Shown here piece by piece: positions 50,695 to 62,739 of a stretch of DNA of 64,000 nucleotides (position 1 is the stretch's first letter; the number at the start of each line of letters is the position of its first letter). The DNA comes from Hedera helix (lineage: Eukaryota > Streptophyta > Magnoliopsida > Apiales > Araliaceae), in NCBI GenBank assembly GCA_947179155.2, contig OX359266.1:46034039-46098038 (forward strand), given 5' to 3'. A program made the translations under genes and the position numbers. Under the pieces are notes generated by a model, which saw only the letters and a list, made by a program, of their open reading frames with translations, had not been told where the DNA came from and made no database searches.

Positions 50695-50770
50695 GTTTGA
50701 GAGAGAGAGAGAGAAATTGAAGATATATAAAAGTTTGAGAGAGAGAGAGAAATTGAAGATATATAAAAGA
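50695..50770. repeat. Duplicated GA-microsatellite unit
   Basis: Two tandem units of GTTTGAGAGAGAGAGAGA-type sequence followed by AATTGAAGATATATAAAA. Confidence 0.8.
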
Positions 50771-52265
50771 TGAAACTGATATTGAATTAGATTGAATGAA
50801 GTTACATGCAGACGAAAACAATTAGGTTCACCAAAAATATATTCGAACTAACTAAACTAGGTACATTTACTAAACAGTCCAAACTAACACTAATCCAAGT
50901 ACTGAAATGACCCTAGCTAGTTATATCATTTTGTGCACTTCACAACCAGTGTCTTCATGCTCTGTGTTGCTTGAATGAGAGGCAGAACAATGTATGTTAT
51001 CATCCTCCCTCAACTTGGACATATGTTGAAGTAAATGATCAGAACTGAGAGCTTTAGTAGATAAATCTGCGGGCTGAACTTGAGTAGGCAAATAAGCAGC
51101 AGTTTTAATAAGTCCTCTTTGTAGCTTTTCACGTACCAAATGGCAGTTAATTTACATGTTTCCTAAGTTCATGAAACACCGGATTAGATTAGAGGAAATG
51201 TGGAGAGCAGCCTGATTGTCATAAAAGATAGTAACAGAAGTGACTTAAGTGATACCAAAATCCTTGAATAAAGAGACTAACCAGGTCACCTCGCAACACG
51301 TATTGGCCATAGCCCTATATTATTCAGCTTCTGCGGAATACCGTGACACAGTACGTACGTCGTTTGCCTCTTACATTCCCAGGATATAAGAGAAGACGTA
51401 CCCCGACATGATACAATTAAGGATCTCCTAATGAATTTACATGCTCCCCAGTCTTAAAGGCTGCATCCAGATGAGCTTGCTTTCTTAGGAGAAGCAATTA
51501 AGAAACTGACTAAGAATATGCACACTACAGGAAATATCTGGTGAGTGATAGTCAGATAGATTAGACTTCCAATAAGTCGTCTATAAACACTAGAATCCTC
51601 AATGACACTTCCAGTTGCTTCTAATAGCTTGTGATTCTGCTCCATTGGTATTTTGGAAGCTGGTTTGGCTACTATCAACAACATACTTCCGTTGATTGAA
51701 AAAGATTCCCTGAGAAGACCTGGCAATCTCGATGCCAAGAAAAAATTTGAGAGGACCTAAATCCTTGATATAAACTATGAGTGTAAATAATCTTAATTTG
51801 AAATTTTGTGTATCAATGGTTCCAGTGATGAGAATATCGTCAACGTAGACTAACAAGGCTACAAAACAACCGTCACCAATGAAGAGAAATAATGAGGGAT
51901 CATTTAAGGATTGAACAAATCCAAATGCCAACAAAGCGGAGGAAAATTTGTCAAACCACTGTCAGGGTGCTTGTTTCAATCCATACAAGGATTTTAATAA
52001 TTTGCAAACAATGGGTCCAGTCGTGGAATTACAAGACATGTGAAATGGGGGTAAATCCTGGAAGAAGTTTCATATAAACTTCTTCAAATAGAGCACCATG
52101 GAGAAAGGCATTAGTAACATCCATTACCCAAGACTCCATCCATGTATAGCAGCCAATGAAATAAGCACTCTCTGGTTGTCATTTTAGCAAAGGGGGTAAA
52201 GGTTTCAAAATGATCAATGCCAGCTGTTTGAGTAAAACCTTTGGCAACAAGAAGAGCCTTATACC

Positions 52266-53295
52266 CTAGGGCGGAGGCACGTAGGGGCTAGGGTGGACTG
52301 TAGCCCAGGTGAAGTTCGACGAGGCTGTCGGTTTTCAAGAGGTTGATACCGTGTGCGGTGGAAGCAAGGGCGGAGGCACGTAGGGGCTAGGGTGGGCAGT
52401 GGGCTATAGCCCGGGTGAAATCCGGCGAGGCTGTCGGTTTCAAGAGGTTGATACCGTGTGTGTTGTGCACCGTGATTTAAAACCAGAGGTATTAATTGTG
52501 AACATATTCTTGAGTCTTTTGTGTTAATTAATTAATTTTATGACTTGGAATCGTTATTCTTGTACTAAGGGTAAATTTCCATAGACCCATTTCTTGTTTA
52601 CTGTGTGTTTGTATTCTCATTCTAGCTTAACCAATTATTTTAATATCTTGATTCTTTGCAGAACTTTCTTTTTGTCAAAAGAGACGAGGTTGCCCCACTG
52701 AAGATTATAGATTTTGGTTTATCTGATTTTAGTAGGCCAGGTTGTAAAAACTAAAAACTAAAATAATATTTTTTTGATGTGAAGCCTTGCCACAACCCGC
52801 AGATAGGTTTACTACTGAAAGCTGTAACAAATATGGATGTGCCTGTACTAGTAGCTACTCTATTTTAATGGCTTCTGTTACGAGATAGTAGTAACTAGGT
52901 AGGCCTATATATATATATATATATATATAGTTGATAGTCTCAACAACTATCAACTATACAAGGAATTCGAAAACATGTTAGTATTTGTTTACGCTATTAC
53001 ACCCTTTTTTTAAAAGTCTTTTATGCATCTTTCCGAAGGTTTCTTCCACCACATTTGTTTTCTGTTGAATTTTTATGTGTTACATTGTTTGAGTTTTTTT
53101 GTGCTTAGGTTTTCGTTTTGAAGTTGATGGCTAGTGGTTTTTCAAATGGGTTTGTACCCAAGAAAAAAAAAAAGTGTTGTGACTCCTCTCTTCTTCTTTT
53201 TTTGTATGAATGAGAGTCAGCTAGTACAAATGCATAGTGACTCCTTACAGCTTTTCTGTAGTCCAGGATGAAAAATATTCCTGACTCCGCCCTTG
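52266..53295. mobile_element. hAT-like element (1030 bp) with TSD CTTATACC carrying a captured kinase gene fragment
   Basis: The left end is CTAGGGCGGAGGC and the right end on the minus strand CAAGGGCGGAGTC. Perfect 8-bp duplications CTTATACC flank it (52258-52265 and 53296-53303), and removing it rejoins the copia frame. The first 99 bp are tandemly duplicated (52266 and 52365, both with GGGCGGAGGCACGTAGGGGC). It encodes no transposase, so it is non-autonomous. A kinase exon-intron-exon fragment lies inside. A TA microsatellite is at 52910-52929. Confidence 0.85.
52461..52740 (+). pseudogene. Captured CDPK-related kinase (CRK-type) exons with intron
   Basis: VVHRDLKPE (52462-52488) ends at a GT donor (52489-52490). 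A 173-nt intron ends in TTTGCAG at 52661. The next exon (52662-52740, 79 bp) reads NFLF...PLKIIDFGLSDFSRPG and ends at another GT. The catalytic loop HRDLKPEN and the magnesium-binding DFG are both present, and IDFGLSDF fits the plant CDPK-related kinase branch. Exons join in phase 0, so the piece was copied from genomic DNA, not cDNA. Upstream and downstream kinase sequence is absent. The fragment is open but cannot make a kinase; any role of a transcript is unknown. Confidence 0.85.
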
Positions 53296-53715
53296 CTTAT
53301 ACCTATCCGCAATGCCTTCTGGTGTGTATTTCACTATGTAGATCCGTTTACAACCAACGACCTTTTTTCCATGAGGTGGGTAAGTGATCTCCCAAGTCTT
53401 GTTAGTTTCTAAAGCATTGATTTCCTTTAGGTTCATACCAATTAGACTCATTGCAGGCCTGACTGTAAGTGTGGTTCTGGAATAGTAGTAGCAGCAGCTA
53501 CGAATTGCTTGTATGATCGAGTAATATGATCATATGAAAGATAATCAGAGAGAGAATACTTACAGTAGGAAGAGAAAAAGCACGAGTCATAGTGGTGGAA
53601 GTGAGATTGACAGAAGAATTAATTATGTGAGGCGGGATCCCTACATAATCTTTAAATTTGGATGGGACATGTTTAGTCCTGACTGGTCCAGATGTACAAG
53701 GTACCATTGTTTAAG

Positions 53716-56073
53716 AAGATATATGTCACGCAGCGGAATATAATTGGAAAAAAAAAAAAATTAAATTTTAAATTAAATAAAATTATTAAAATTAAATCCC
53801 TAAACATAAATGGGTTAAATATAAATTTAAACTACAAAATTTTTCTAAATAATAAATAAAAATATATTAAATAAACTAAAACTCCATGAAAAATAAAATA
53901 TATGAAAATTTGAATATTTCTCATTATTTTTCACTACATTAGACTTTCCTTTTTAAGAAAAAAATCATCCTCAAAATTTAAAACTAATAACTTTTAAGCA
54001 CCAAGAACGAATTTAAAATCTTCGCGGGATCAATTAAAATTTTATATCTATTTTTTAAAAAGAATAATTCTAAAAATAAATTAAAAAAAAATTAACATTT
54101 TTTAATTTACGTGCATGACAAAAAAAAAATAGGGAACGACAAAGTCAATAAATGACATTTGATTGGTCTACTATAGAGGTGTTTATTACAAGTCATGTAA
54201 AATACCCGAGGAAACTCAAATTATTGGGTATGTACGTGATTCCTGGAAATAGAATTTGATTATGTCTCATCATTTTTGTTTATTAAATTGTTGTTGTGAG
54301 TGTTTGACATTAATTAAAGATTATCGAGTATATTTATCCTAATATTCATATTTTATCAAAATGGCCCTATACTAATTTATGTCCAAAAAATCACCAATGA
54401 GTTTTTGTCAAATAATATTTAATGCCCAAAATACTTCCCAACTAATTTAATAATATTTAATAAAATATATTAACAGTGTTATTATTATTGTAAAGTAATA
54501 ATTTATAATATATCTAATTGTTAAATACATAAATAAAGAATAATTAATTAAGTCAATTTAAGAATAATAATAAATCAAACTTATAATATTAAAAAACAAA
54601 ATAAGATGAATAAGAACAAATTATGACATTTATGTCCAAATTATTAAAATAAAAAAGTGTTTATTTGATATAAATGAGTATTTGGTATAAAAAAATTATA
54701 ATTATGTGTGAATAACGATATTTATATTCAATCTACTAAAGTATGAATAGTATTTTTGTCAATAGAAAAATCTCAAGATAAGCGAGATATAATAATTTAA
54801 TATTATTACTTATTTTTTAGTCATCGAGATACCCAGATCATGTGAGGATCTTGGCATTTTATTGGATATATGAATTACTGCAAATGTAAGATTATTAACG
54901 TAATAAACATGATTTACAAGAATGATTAACTTATATTATCGAATGTCTAAGATGACCATTTCAGATAAACAATAACCCCCCCCCCCCCCCCCCCCCGCGT
55001 CATTTTATATTTCAAAATGGGTACTGTACGTGTAATATCACCTGATTCTTGAAATTATTACTTCCCAAATGACAATGTAATTAAAAAAAATAGACATAAT
55101 TCGTGATACTAGATAAAAAATAATAATAATAACACTTAAAAGTATTTGAAACCATTACATGGAATATATTCATTGTTTCTATTTTAAAATATATGATTAT
55201 TATTAATTATTTTACAAATTAAATTTAAAATATAAAATAAAACATGTATTTTAAATGAAAGGGTAGAAAGTATTATATTTAACTTAAAGAAGGAAGTGTT
55301 AGGTACACGTACATGGTTGGCATTAAGATACACGTGACATTATCATTTTCATTTCAATCTAGTTAATTAACACTGTTGTTGAGAGTTTATAGTCCACAAA
55401 CTATAAAAGCGGAAAGAGGACTTGATATCTTATTCTATATTAGTATATTTTATGATGAGGTTTAAATTATTATAAAAAATTGATATTTTTATAAATAAAA
55501 ATAATAATTTTTTATAAAAAGAAAATTTTACATAAATTATTTATGTGAGAGAGAGCTTGTAAAATTATTATTTTTGTTTGTAAAAATATTAATTTTTTAA
55601 TTATATATTTGTTAAATTATCTCTTCATAATAATTAACTCGTAAAAAAATTCACCCCACCCACGATTTATCACTATTTTTTTCTTTTTTTTATATATGTA
55701 TTTAATATCTTTTCTCATTCATATTTTTAAAATTTTATTTAAATTTTATAATAATTTTTTAAATTACACACATAGTAGTATGTACTATTAATTGCTTATG
55801 TGGCTATTATAAGTGAGTGAGTCAACATTGAACTCAAAGGTCCTCACGCTTTCCAACCGTTTTAGTTAGATGCGACCACAAATCACCGAATAAGTATGCA
55901 AATACAATAATAAAATATAATATTAATTTTAATTATTAAAAAATAGAGTTCAGCGTAAAAATTTATGTCACATCTTATTTTTTAATGGTCATAATAAATG
56001 TAATATTTGGTATTATGTTTGATTATTGTGTATGTAATGTTGTCTCAAATCATTTATGTAAACTTATAATTAA
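53716..56073. other. Intergenic AT-rich DNA, no gene seen
   Basis: Over 2.3 kb of AT-rich sequence with no credible open frame. It contains a run of 21 C residues (54976-54996), unusual here and a likely place for assembly or polymerase error. Confidence 0.6.
54976..54996 (+). repeat. Poly(C) tract, 21 nt
   Basis: An uninterrupted run of C followed by GCG, in otherwise AT-rich DNA. Its length may be uncertain in the assembly. Confidence 0.9.
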
Positions 56074-56690
56074 AGGTGCAAACGAGTCAAACTTATTCAA
56101 AAAGAAACATATTCGAATTCGACTGGTAAAGTTAAATACTTACTCGGATTCAAATTATATTTAAAAAAATTTATCCAGATGCAACTCGACTCGAAATTTC
56201 ATTATCCGAATTCGATCCGATTTGGATCGAATTATATTCAAACTACTCGCGAGTTTTGAGTTCAAGCTTGAATTCAAAATTTCACATAATAACTACCTTT
56301 CTAATATATATAATTACTAATTGAATTTATTATTTTACTTAGAAATAAAAAAATATAATTACAATTACACTTTACAAATATAAAATAATAATTAAATTTA
56401 CAAACAAAATAAAAATAATAATAACTAATTATTCTTTTTAATTGTATATATATTATAAGAAAATGTATGGAGTATCTATTCAAATAAGTATCAATTGAGT
56501 ATATATCGAATCATGATTAAGAATTCGAGTAGTTTGAATCGTAAACGAGTCGAGTATAATTTTATTCATATTTTACTCATATTTTTATTAAAATTATTTT
56601 TTGTGCTCAAATTTGAATCATATTACTAACGAATTCAAATTTCGCTCACATATTTTTGAGTCGAGCCCGAATCGAGCTTATTTGCAAATG
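56074..56690. mobile_element. Possible DNA-transposon relic rich in TCGAATTCGA-type words
   Basis: The outer segments are roughly inverted: GGTGCAAACGAGTCAAACTT on the left, and on the right (minus strand) TTTGCAAATAAGCTCGATTC. Both carry CGAATTCGA and ACTCG words facing inward, with an AT-rich centre. No clear target duplication was found, so the boundaries are approximate. Confidence 0.4.
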
Positions 56691-58721
56691 CATCAAATCA
56701 TCAATCAATCACAAAATAATTTTATAATTTTTTGTATTAATTTCTATTTTCGAATATTGAGAGCTACAAATGAAATATTGAAAATAATATATTTAATTAT
56801 AAAATATTATTTTTTTTAGAAAAGTTAATATTAAAAATTATATCCTTCTATACGAGTCTTAGTATTCAGAAAAAAGTAGGAATCACTATTCTAATCAAAG
56901 GGAGTGTAAAAAATTGAAAGACAATTCGTTGTCATTTTAATTTTGAAGAACATATGTAGACTTTCTTTGTTTTGACAAAATGAGTACTATTCTGATTTTT
57001 TCCAATAAATAAATATTGTCCTATTTGTTAATTTTTCTTGTTTAAAAAAAAAGTAATATTTTTATTTATGATAATTGAAGATGACACAATATGATTCTTA
57101 TCATCATAATTTCATTATATGTATCATCACTCTAAAGTTAAATGTCAATAAAATTAACAATAAATATGGAACAAAAATATATATGTAAAATTTATAAGTT
57201 TTACAAATGTGACTTTTTTTATTAAGAGAATGTACTGCTCCTTCCATTTCAAAGTTATAATAATTACATTTTTCTTTTTAATTCATTCGAATTTCGAAGA
57301 TTAAAGAAACAAATTTCATTTTTAAATTCTTAAATTTCATTACCTGTCATATTTGAGATAAATTAAGTGCAACCAAGCGTGTGACCACTATTACATATAT
57401 TTCCTCTGTTTACGTATTATTTGATTATTGTTAATTTTTTAAAGTCAACTTAAGATATTTTTAAATTTAAAATTGACATAAATTCTTTTAATTTTAATCA
57501 GTACAGTGATGAATATTGTAAACTATTTAAAAAATATGATTCATTGTAAATTTTATTATTTCATAATTATTAATAAGTCGTCTCAATTTTTGAGTTCTAA
57601 AATATCTGTAATTGACTTTCAAATATCAATAATGATCATATAATTTGAAATGAATTGAACTAATATAATTTAAAAATATTAGTATACATGTACGCGCCAC
57701 ATGTGTGTTAATAGAAGAAAAATGAAATGCTAAAAAATAGGAGAGAAGAGATAGTGGGAAATAAAAAATGATAAAAGTGAATAAAGAAAGTTTAAATAAT
57801 AAAATAGAAAAATTATATAAAATTCACTTTTGTGTTTATACTATTCCTTCCTTCGACTTTATAATATAGATAAATAGATGTTTAAAAGATTAAAAGAAAA
57901 ATTAAAAATCATTTTAAAAATATATCAGTAATCTTGAAAGGAACGGAACTTCCGCCTCTAAATTATCTTTCTAGAGAAGGTTTCGTTTTCAAAATGGTTA
58001 CCGTGACTTATGGAATAGACCAGCGGGAGACTACAATTCATTAGCATTACTTTTTGACTCTTCCTTTTTGTTAGAGGTGGAGGAGAAGTTTCGGACGAAG
58101 ACAGGGATCAATCAGCCTTGGATGAGTGAAGGGAATACATTAACTAAGGAAACAAGTTTTTCAACTCAAGTCCAATATACATACATACTCCTTCTATGTA
58201 ATTTTCTTGAATTTTTATTATTAACATTAATAGTTGCATATATAAATTTGGACATAGGTTTTTTTTTTTGAAAATATTAATAACAGAATTTAATCTTCCA
58301 ATCTTAAGACTGGAAAAAGTACATTCGAATTAATATGTTATATGCAAACATTAATATTTAAACAAAACAAAATAAAAAGACAGAACTAATATTCATTAAA
58401 TCTCACGTATTTGGAAGTCGGTGGAATTTCAATAGTACAAGTCTAAGTACACAATACTTAAATACAAAATCAAATCTTATATTTATTTTATTATTAAAAA
58501 ATAGAATATTACATAAATTTTAATGTTATATCTTATTTTTTAATAATTAAGATGAATATAATATTTGAATGTTATATTTAAATATCATAAATTTATATTC
58601 ACTTCAATAATTATTCACTTCAATAAGAGTACAATGCTTAAGTAAAGCAAGATAAAAGCGGCAAATCAAGCCCACGAAAAAATGTTTTAAGAAGCATGCT
58701 AGGAAACAAAATTGATATAAT
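56691..58721. other. Intergenic AT-rich DNA downstream of the dirigent gene
   Basis: No gene recognised. A short GC-richer open stretch at 58068-58271 has no domain I know. Confidence 0.55.
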
Positions 58722-59288
58722 TTAGTAATGGAAGACATAGACATTATATTCCACAACAGCATCCCCTGTTTTGAAGTCAAAACTGTGAGTCCTCGCCTGA
58801 GCATACCCACGAGCAAATCGGAAAAGTCCGCTCCCTCCGACCACCGGCATCTCTCTCACTTCCGACAGCACCGAGTTCCGGCCCAATATGCTAAGAGTGC
58901 TCCCGTTATACTTCCCTTCCGTGAAAGCATAGTTCAAAACCATCAAAAAACACAGGTCATTCAACGAAGCAGACGCGTAAATTCCTTGGGCTCTTCCAAC
59001 TTGTTTGGACTTCAGGTCCGGCCCAACAGTCAATGGATCGTCCATCATGACCACGGCCCCGAATAAAGTGAAGGACGTGTTTGTCATGGCGGCGGAAGCC
59101 ACCCGGACGGCGGTGGGATTCCGGCCACTGACTATGTCGTGAAAGTAGAAGTGGAGGTGGCTCAGCTTTTCCTCTTTCAGGCCAAGGGATTTTCTGGGCA
59201 GGTTTCTGGAGAAATTTTGGGATTCTCCGGTGAGGAAGAGAGAGAAAAGGAAAACTGTGAATATAGCAGAAATGAGGGTTCTGGCCAT
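58722..59288 (-). CDS. Dirigent protein (DIR family)
   Basis: An intronless gene of 188 residues, a normal length for the family. The ATG at 59288 was chosen because it opens a signal peptide (hydrophobic residues about 6-20, likely cleaved before about residue 24); the frame is open further upstream but through promoter sequence. Conserved dirigent features follow: FYFHDI (47-52), DDPLT (83-87), GRAQGIYASAS (98-108), EGKYNGSTL (124-132), REMPVVGGSGLFRFARGYA (145-163) and a C-terminal VEYNVYV. Two N-glycosylation sequons are visible (N70, N128). Dirigent proteins are secreted and steer stereoselective coupling of phenoxy radicals in lignan and related pathways; the substrate here cannot be told. 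A partial copy lies at 50546-50675. Confidence 0.96.
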   Translation of the reverse strand: MARTLISAIFTVFLFSLFLTGESQNFSRNLPRKSLGLKEEKLSHLHFYFHDIVSGRNPTAVRVASAAMTNTSFTLFGAVVMMDDPLTVGPDLKSKQVGRAQGIYASASLNDLCFLMVLNYAFTEGKYNGSTLSILGRNSVLSEVREMPVVGGSGLFRFARGYAQARTHSFDFKTGDAVVEYNVYVFHY

Positions 59289-59346
59289 GGTTTGTGAATG
59301 GGATGGAGAGAAATGGAAGATGTGTTTTGTGGTGTTTGTTTCTCCG

Positions 59347-59363
59347 ATAAATATATATATATA
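59347..59363 (-). promoter_or_regulatory. TATA-rich element upstream of the dirigent gene
   Basis: A TATATATATATATTTAT run (minus strand) ends about 60 bp upstream of the start codon, suitable for a TATA box with a short leader. Confidence 0.5.
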
Positions 59364-60371
59364 GCACTCCGTATATGATACGGTGATAATTAAGGAGAAG
59401 TCTATATAAACAATAAATTCATTATAATCAATAAAATTAAAGTATGTCATGAATTTTAATATAATATTTTAATTTTTAATAATTAAAATATATATAATAT
59501 TTGAATGATGTGTTTTGATATTTTACGCTTATACTTATTCGGACATTAATGTAGTCTCAAATCGTTTATATCATTCTCTGTATCATGTCTTATGATAAAC
59601 GCTGAATTTTTCTTTGTCTCTTAATTATTTTTCTCTAACTCTTTCCAAAATCAAATCTTAATACGTGAGAGTGAAAAAGAAGACGACGAGAAAACAAATT
59701 AAATTTAACTGTGACTGTCTTTTCCTTCATTTCAATAGTTGCACCGCTGACCACTAACTACTACTCCGATTTATGCAAACAAGAAATTTTTCAGACATAT
59801 AAATATATATATTTATGCATCATGTCTCTGATAATATAGACATACTAAGAAAAATAATACAGACAATTTCATCCTCATTAATGGTGGATCTGAAATGGAA
59901 AATAGTAACAGTAGTGACTCTTTGACTGACTGTTAGGTTGGGTCCAATAATTTGTAAGCATGGCGTGGCTAGGAGTGTAGAACTTAATTAAACACCAAGC
60001 TACCAACCGACCGTATTGTCTACTTTTCCATGGAAACAGATCCAATATGGTCCAGTTATATATTTTTTCCCTGGACTTGATTTTTTTAGTTGATAATATT
60101 TTAGATTAATAATAAAATATTATATTTAAATTTTAGAATTAGTTTCGTAAATCAAATTAATTATAATTATTTTGAACTTAAAAGATGTCTTAACATGTGA
60201 ACAATTACTTAATAAATAATATTACATAATTCTAAAATTTATCGTTGTGCTGAATATCTATGAAGAATTTATATTTTCACGTGAAGATGAACCTCACTTA
60301 TTATTCATGTAAGTGATACTTTGTAAAAATATCAAATTTTCTTATAAAAATATCAATTCTCCTATTTATAT
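59364..60371. other. Upstream intergenic DNA of the dirigent gene
   Basis: No gene or repeat with defined ends seen. Confidence 0.5.
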
Positions 60372-60600
60372 GGAGTATTAAGAAACTTTGTCACGTGTAA
60401 CTTTTTTTCCTCACCTATTATTTTTAAAATCTCTCTCATATTTTTTCATCCATATTTTGTAATTTTTATTTAATTTTTTTTCTTTAATTGCGCAGAGGTA
60501 GTGTGCGCTACAAATATTGGTATAAAAATAAGGGATTATCATTATTCGGAGGTATTCCTGATATTATTATTATAATACTAAGAGAGAAAAAAATAGGCAA
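60372..60600. repeat. Direct repeat, left copy (about 230 bp)
   Basis: It matches 60916-61146 closely, sharing TATTAAGAAACTTTGTCAC and AAGGGATTATCATTATTCGG. The two copies flank the MITE at 60633-60916. Confidence 0.88.
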
Positions 60601-60632
60601 GATCATTTCCCCTATCTATCTAGACTATATTA

Positions 60633-60916
60633 CTCTCTTCGTTCTAAGATAAAAGTCTTTATAATTATTTTAGACAGTCTCAAGTTAAATGTCTTTTTAC
60701 CTTAAATAATCTATTTTTTACAATAGTTTACCTATAATATATTTAATATTAATTGTCATGTTTCTATTCTCTATGCGTAGTTATGGAACATCACTATTTA
60801 TGTGCAAAAACTATGCAATTAAATGAGAATTTAAATATGAATAATTTTGTCATTTTATTCTCTTTCTTAATATGTGCAAAAAATCAACCAGTACTTTTAT
60901 CTTAAGACGGAAAGAG
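60633..60916. mobile_element. Stowaway-like MITE, 284 bp, TA target
   Basis: The left end CTCTCTTCGTTCTAAGATAA and the right end (minus strand) CTCTTTCCGTCTTAAGATAA are inverted repeats, flanked by TA on both sides (60631-60632 and 60917-60918). This is the layout of Tc1/mariner-derived Stowaway elements. Confidence 0.8.
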
Positions 60917-61146
60917 TATTAAGAAACTTTGTCACATGTAACTTTTTTTCCTCACCTATTATTCTTAAAATCTCTCGTATTTTCTCACCCATATTTTATA
61001 ATTTTTATTTACATTTTTTTTCTTTAATTACACACACATAGTGTTCGCTACAAATACTGTATAAAAATAAGGGATTATCATTATTCGGAGGTATTCCTGA
61101 TATTATTATTATTATTATAATATTAAGAGAGAGAAAAAAAATAGGC
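60917..61146. repeat. Direct repeat, right copy (about 230 bp)
   Basis: It begins at the MITE's right TA and ends in GAGAGAAAAAAAATAGGCAA like the left copy. It has more ATT units than the left copy. Confidence 0.88.
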
Positions 61147-61321
61147 AAAACAGTCTTGTATCAAGCTATTACTTATTGTACAATTTCACCAACTAATTGA
61201 TCCAAGAGCTAAAAATTGCTTATGACTTACACATAAGGCCAGCGAAAATAGTACTCTCTCCCCGTGTAACAAAAATAAAATATGTAGTTGATGATATTAA
61301 TTACAGCATTAGCCAAAATTA

Positions 61322-61325
<4 letters not shown>

Positions 61326-61380
<55 letters not shown>
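61326..61380. repeat. (TA)n microsatellite
   Basis: About 27 TA dinucleotides. Apparent open frames through it on both strands encode only Tyr-Ile repeats. Confidence 0.95.
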
Positions 61381-61383
<3 letters not shown>

Positions 61384-62739
61384 TTAAAATTCAATAATTT
61401 AATTATAAAATATATGAATGAGACTATATATCTTTCCAAACAGAGCGTATTGATCAAATCAAGAGTAATTCAACTTGGGTTCCCTACAAAGAAAAACGAA
61501 TACTACATTTGTGGAATTTAAACACGAAGTTAGTACTACCACTGTGCGTGTTTTCTCTTTTGTTTTTTCCGTGTCTAAATTTATGTCGTATGACAGTACA
61601 TATTGAACTCACAAAGAATGGTCTTTTGGTCCCTCACTTGAAAAAACAATCAATAAGGAGCAGGCTCCCCTCCTTTATACAAAAAAACAAAACAAAACAA
61701 AAAAACAAAAAGGCCATTGGTAATTACATAATGAGCCATTCTAATTCTAATGACGTGGAGTTTTTCCTGAGTCATGATTTTATTAAGTTATAATCTTTGA
61801 AAGTTCTAGTTAATTTGAAATTTACAATTTGAAAATTTCATGAATATTTTTTAAAGAACGAACTTACTTGAGATTCTATATTATTTAGAGAGATATAATA
61901 CATGGTAAAGTTGGTATTTTGATCACATTTTAAATGTATGTCGCACGTTGAATATTTGACTTGACTACGTATGAGTTTATAAGCATTTATGTAAATAGTC
62001 AAATTACTTGTGGAATAAATGGAAAGGCATGACACTTGACCCTTCGTGGTGCAGTGCTCTACATTGCCCGTACTAGGGTTAAGGCCGCGTACACGTCGTA
62101 AAGTCGCATTGACGATTTAGGCACACATAAGAGTCCATAGTCAAATCTTATATTTTTGGACATTAACAACTTTATTATATTTTTGGATATAGATAGTTTT
62201 TTTGACAATAGTTAAAAAATAATTTCTTACCGTTGGAGTAAAAGGCGCATTTAGAAGCCTAGGGTCGATTTTTAGATTTTTGGATATTCACAGTTTTTCG
62301 ACGATAGTTAAACACTTTTTTACTGTTGAAATAAAAAATGTCATTTTCTTATTATAAAAAGGTGTTCTTCCAGGCTTTTAATGAATCAACTTTCTGATTT
62401 TCTCTTTTCTCTTCTTCTTTTATATTTTATAATTTTTATTTGTTATTATTATTGCAAACAATAACAAATGTTTAAGATATTTTTCGGATGCCCGTCTTAT
62501 CTTTAAAAATGAATTTGTTGTTAAATTAATGGATTCTTTACATAAGTATACAATAATTAGTAAAAAATTATAAGAATAGTGCACTGACAAAATAATTATA
62601 AAAAGAGTGCAAAATAGTAACCTCTTCGTATCATTCAAATGCTGAAATCATGGGGGAGTAACTGCCATTATCGACAGTTACCAATTCTTTTCAAACATAT
62701 CCTATGAACTAAAGATAAGAATAATGATTTTGCATAGCT
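61381..62739. other. Intergenic, no gene seen
   Basis: AT-rich DNA. A GC-richer patch at 62035-62115 (with GGTTAAGGCCGCGTACAC) recalls the body of tRNA-derived plant SINEs but is too short to call. Confidence 0.45.

Larger units (their letters stand above)
50930..53715 (-). pseudogene. Ty1/copia pol remnant (end of integrase region to RNase H), interrupted by a hAT-like element
   Basis: Read on the minus strand from 53715: a linker with VPSKFKDYVG, an RT start with EINALETNKTWE and GCKRIYIVKY (about 53330-53430), the RT catalytic YVDD (about 51836-51848), and copia RNase H ending with VREKLQRG, then QPADLSTKAL (about 51040-51130). Stops and frameshifts abound. The segment 52266-53295 is a later DNA-transposon insertion. 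No LTRs were found at either end. It belongs to a different copia lineage from the one at 25222. Confidence 0.87.

Noticed and set aside
61197..61521. Open frames across the TA microsatellite
   Set aside because: Pure dinucleotide translation (Tyr-Ile repeats).
62035..62115. Possible tRNA-derived SINE fragment
   Set aside because: Only a short GGTTAAGGCCGCGTACAC-like match; no A and B boxes or tail could be defined.
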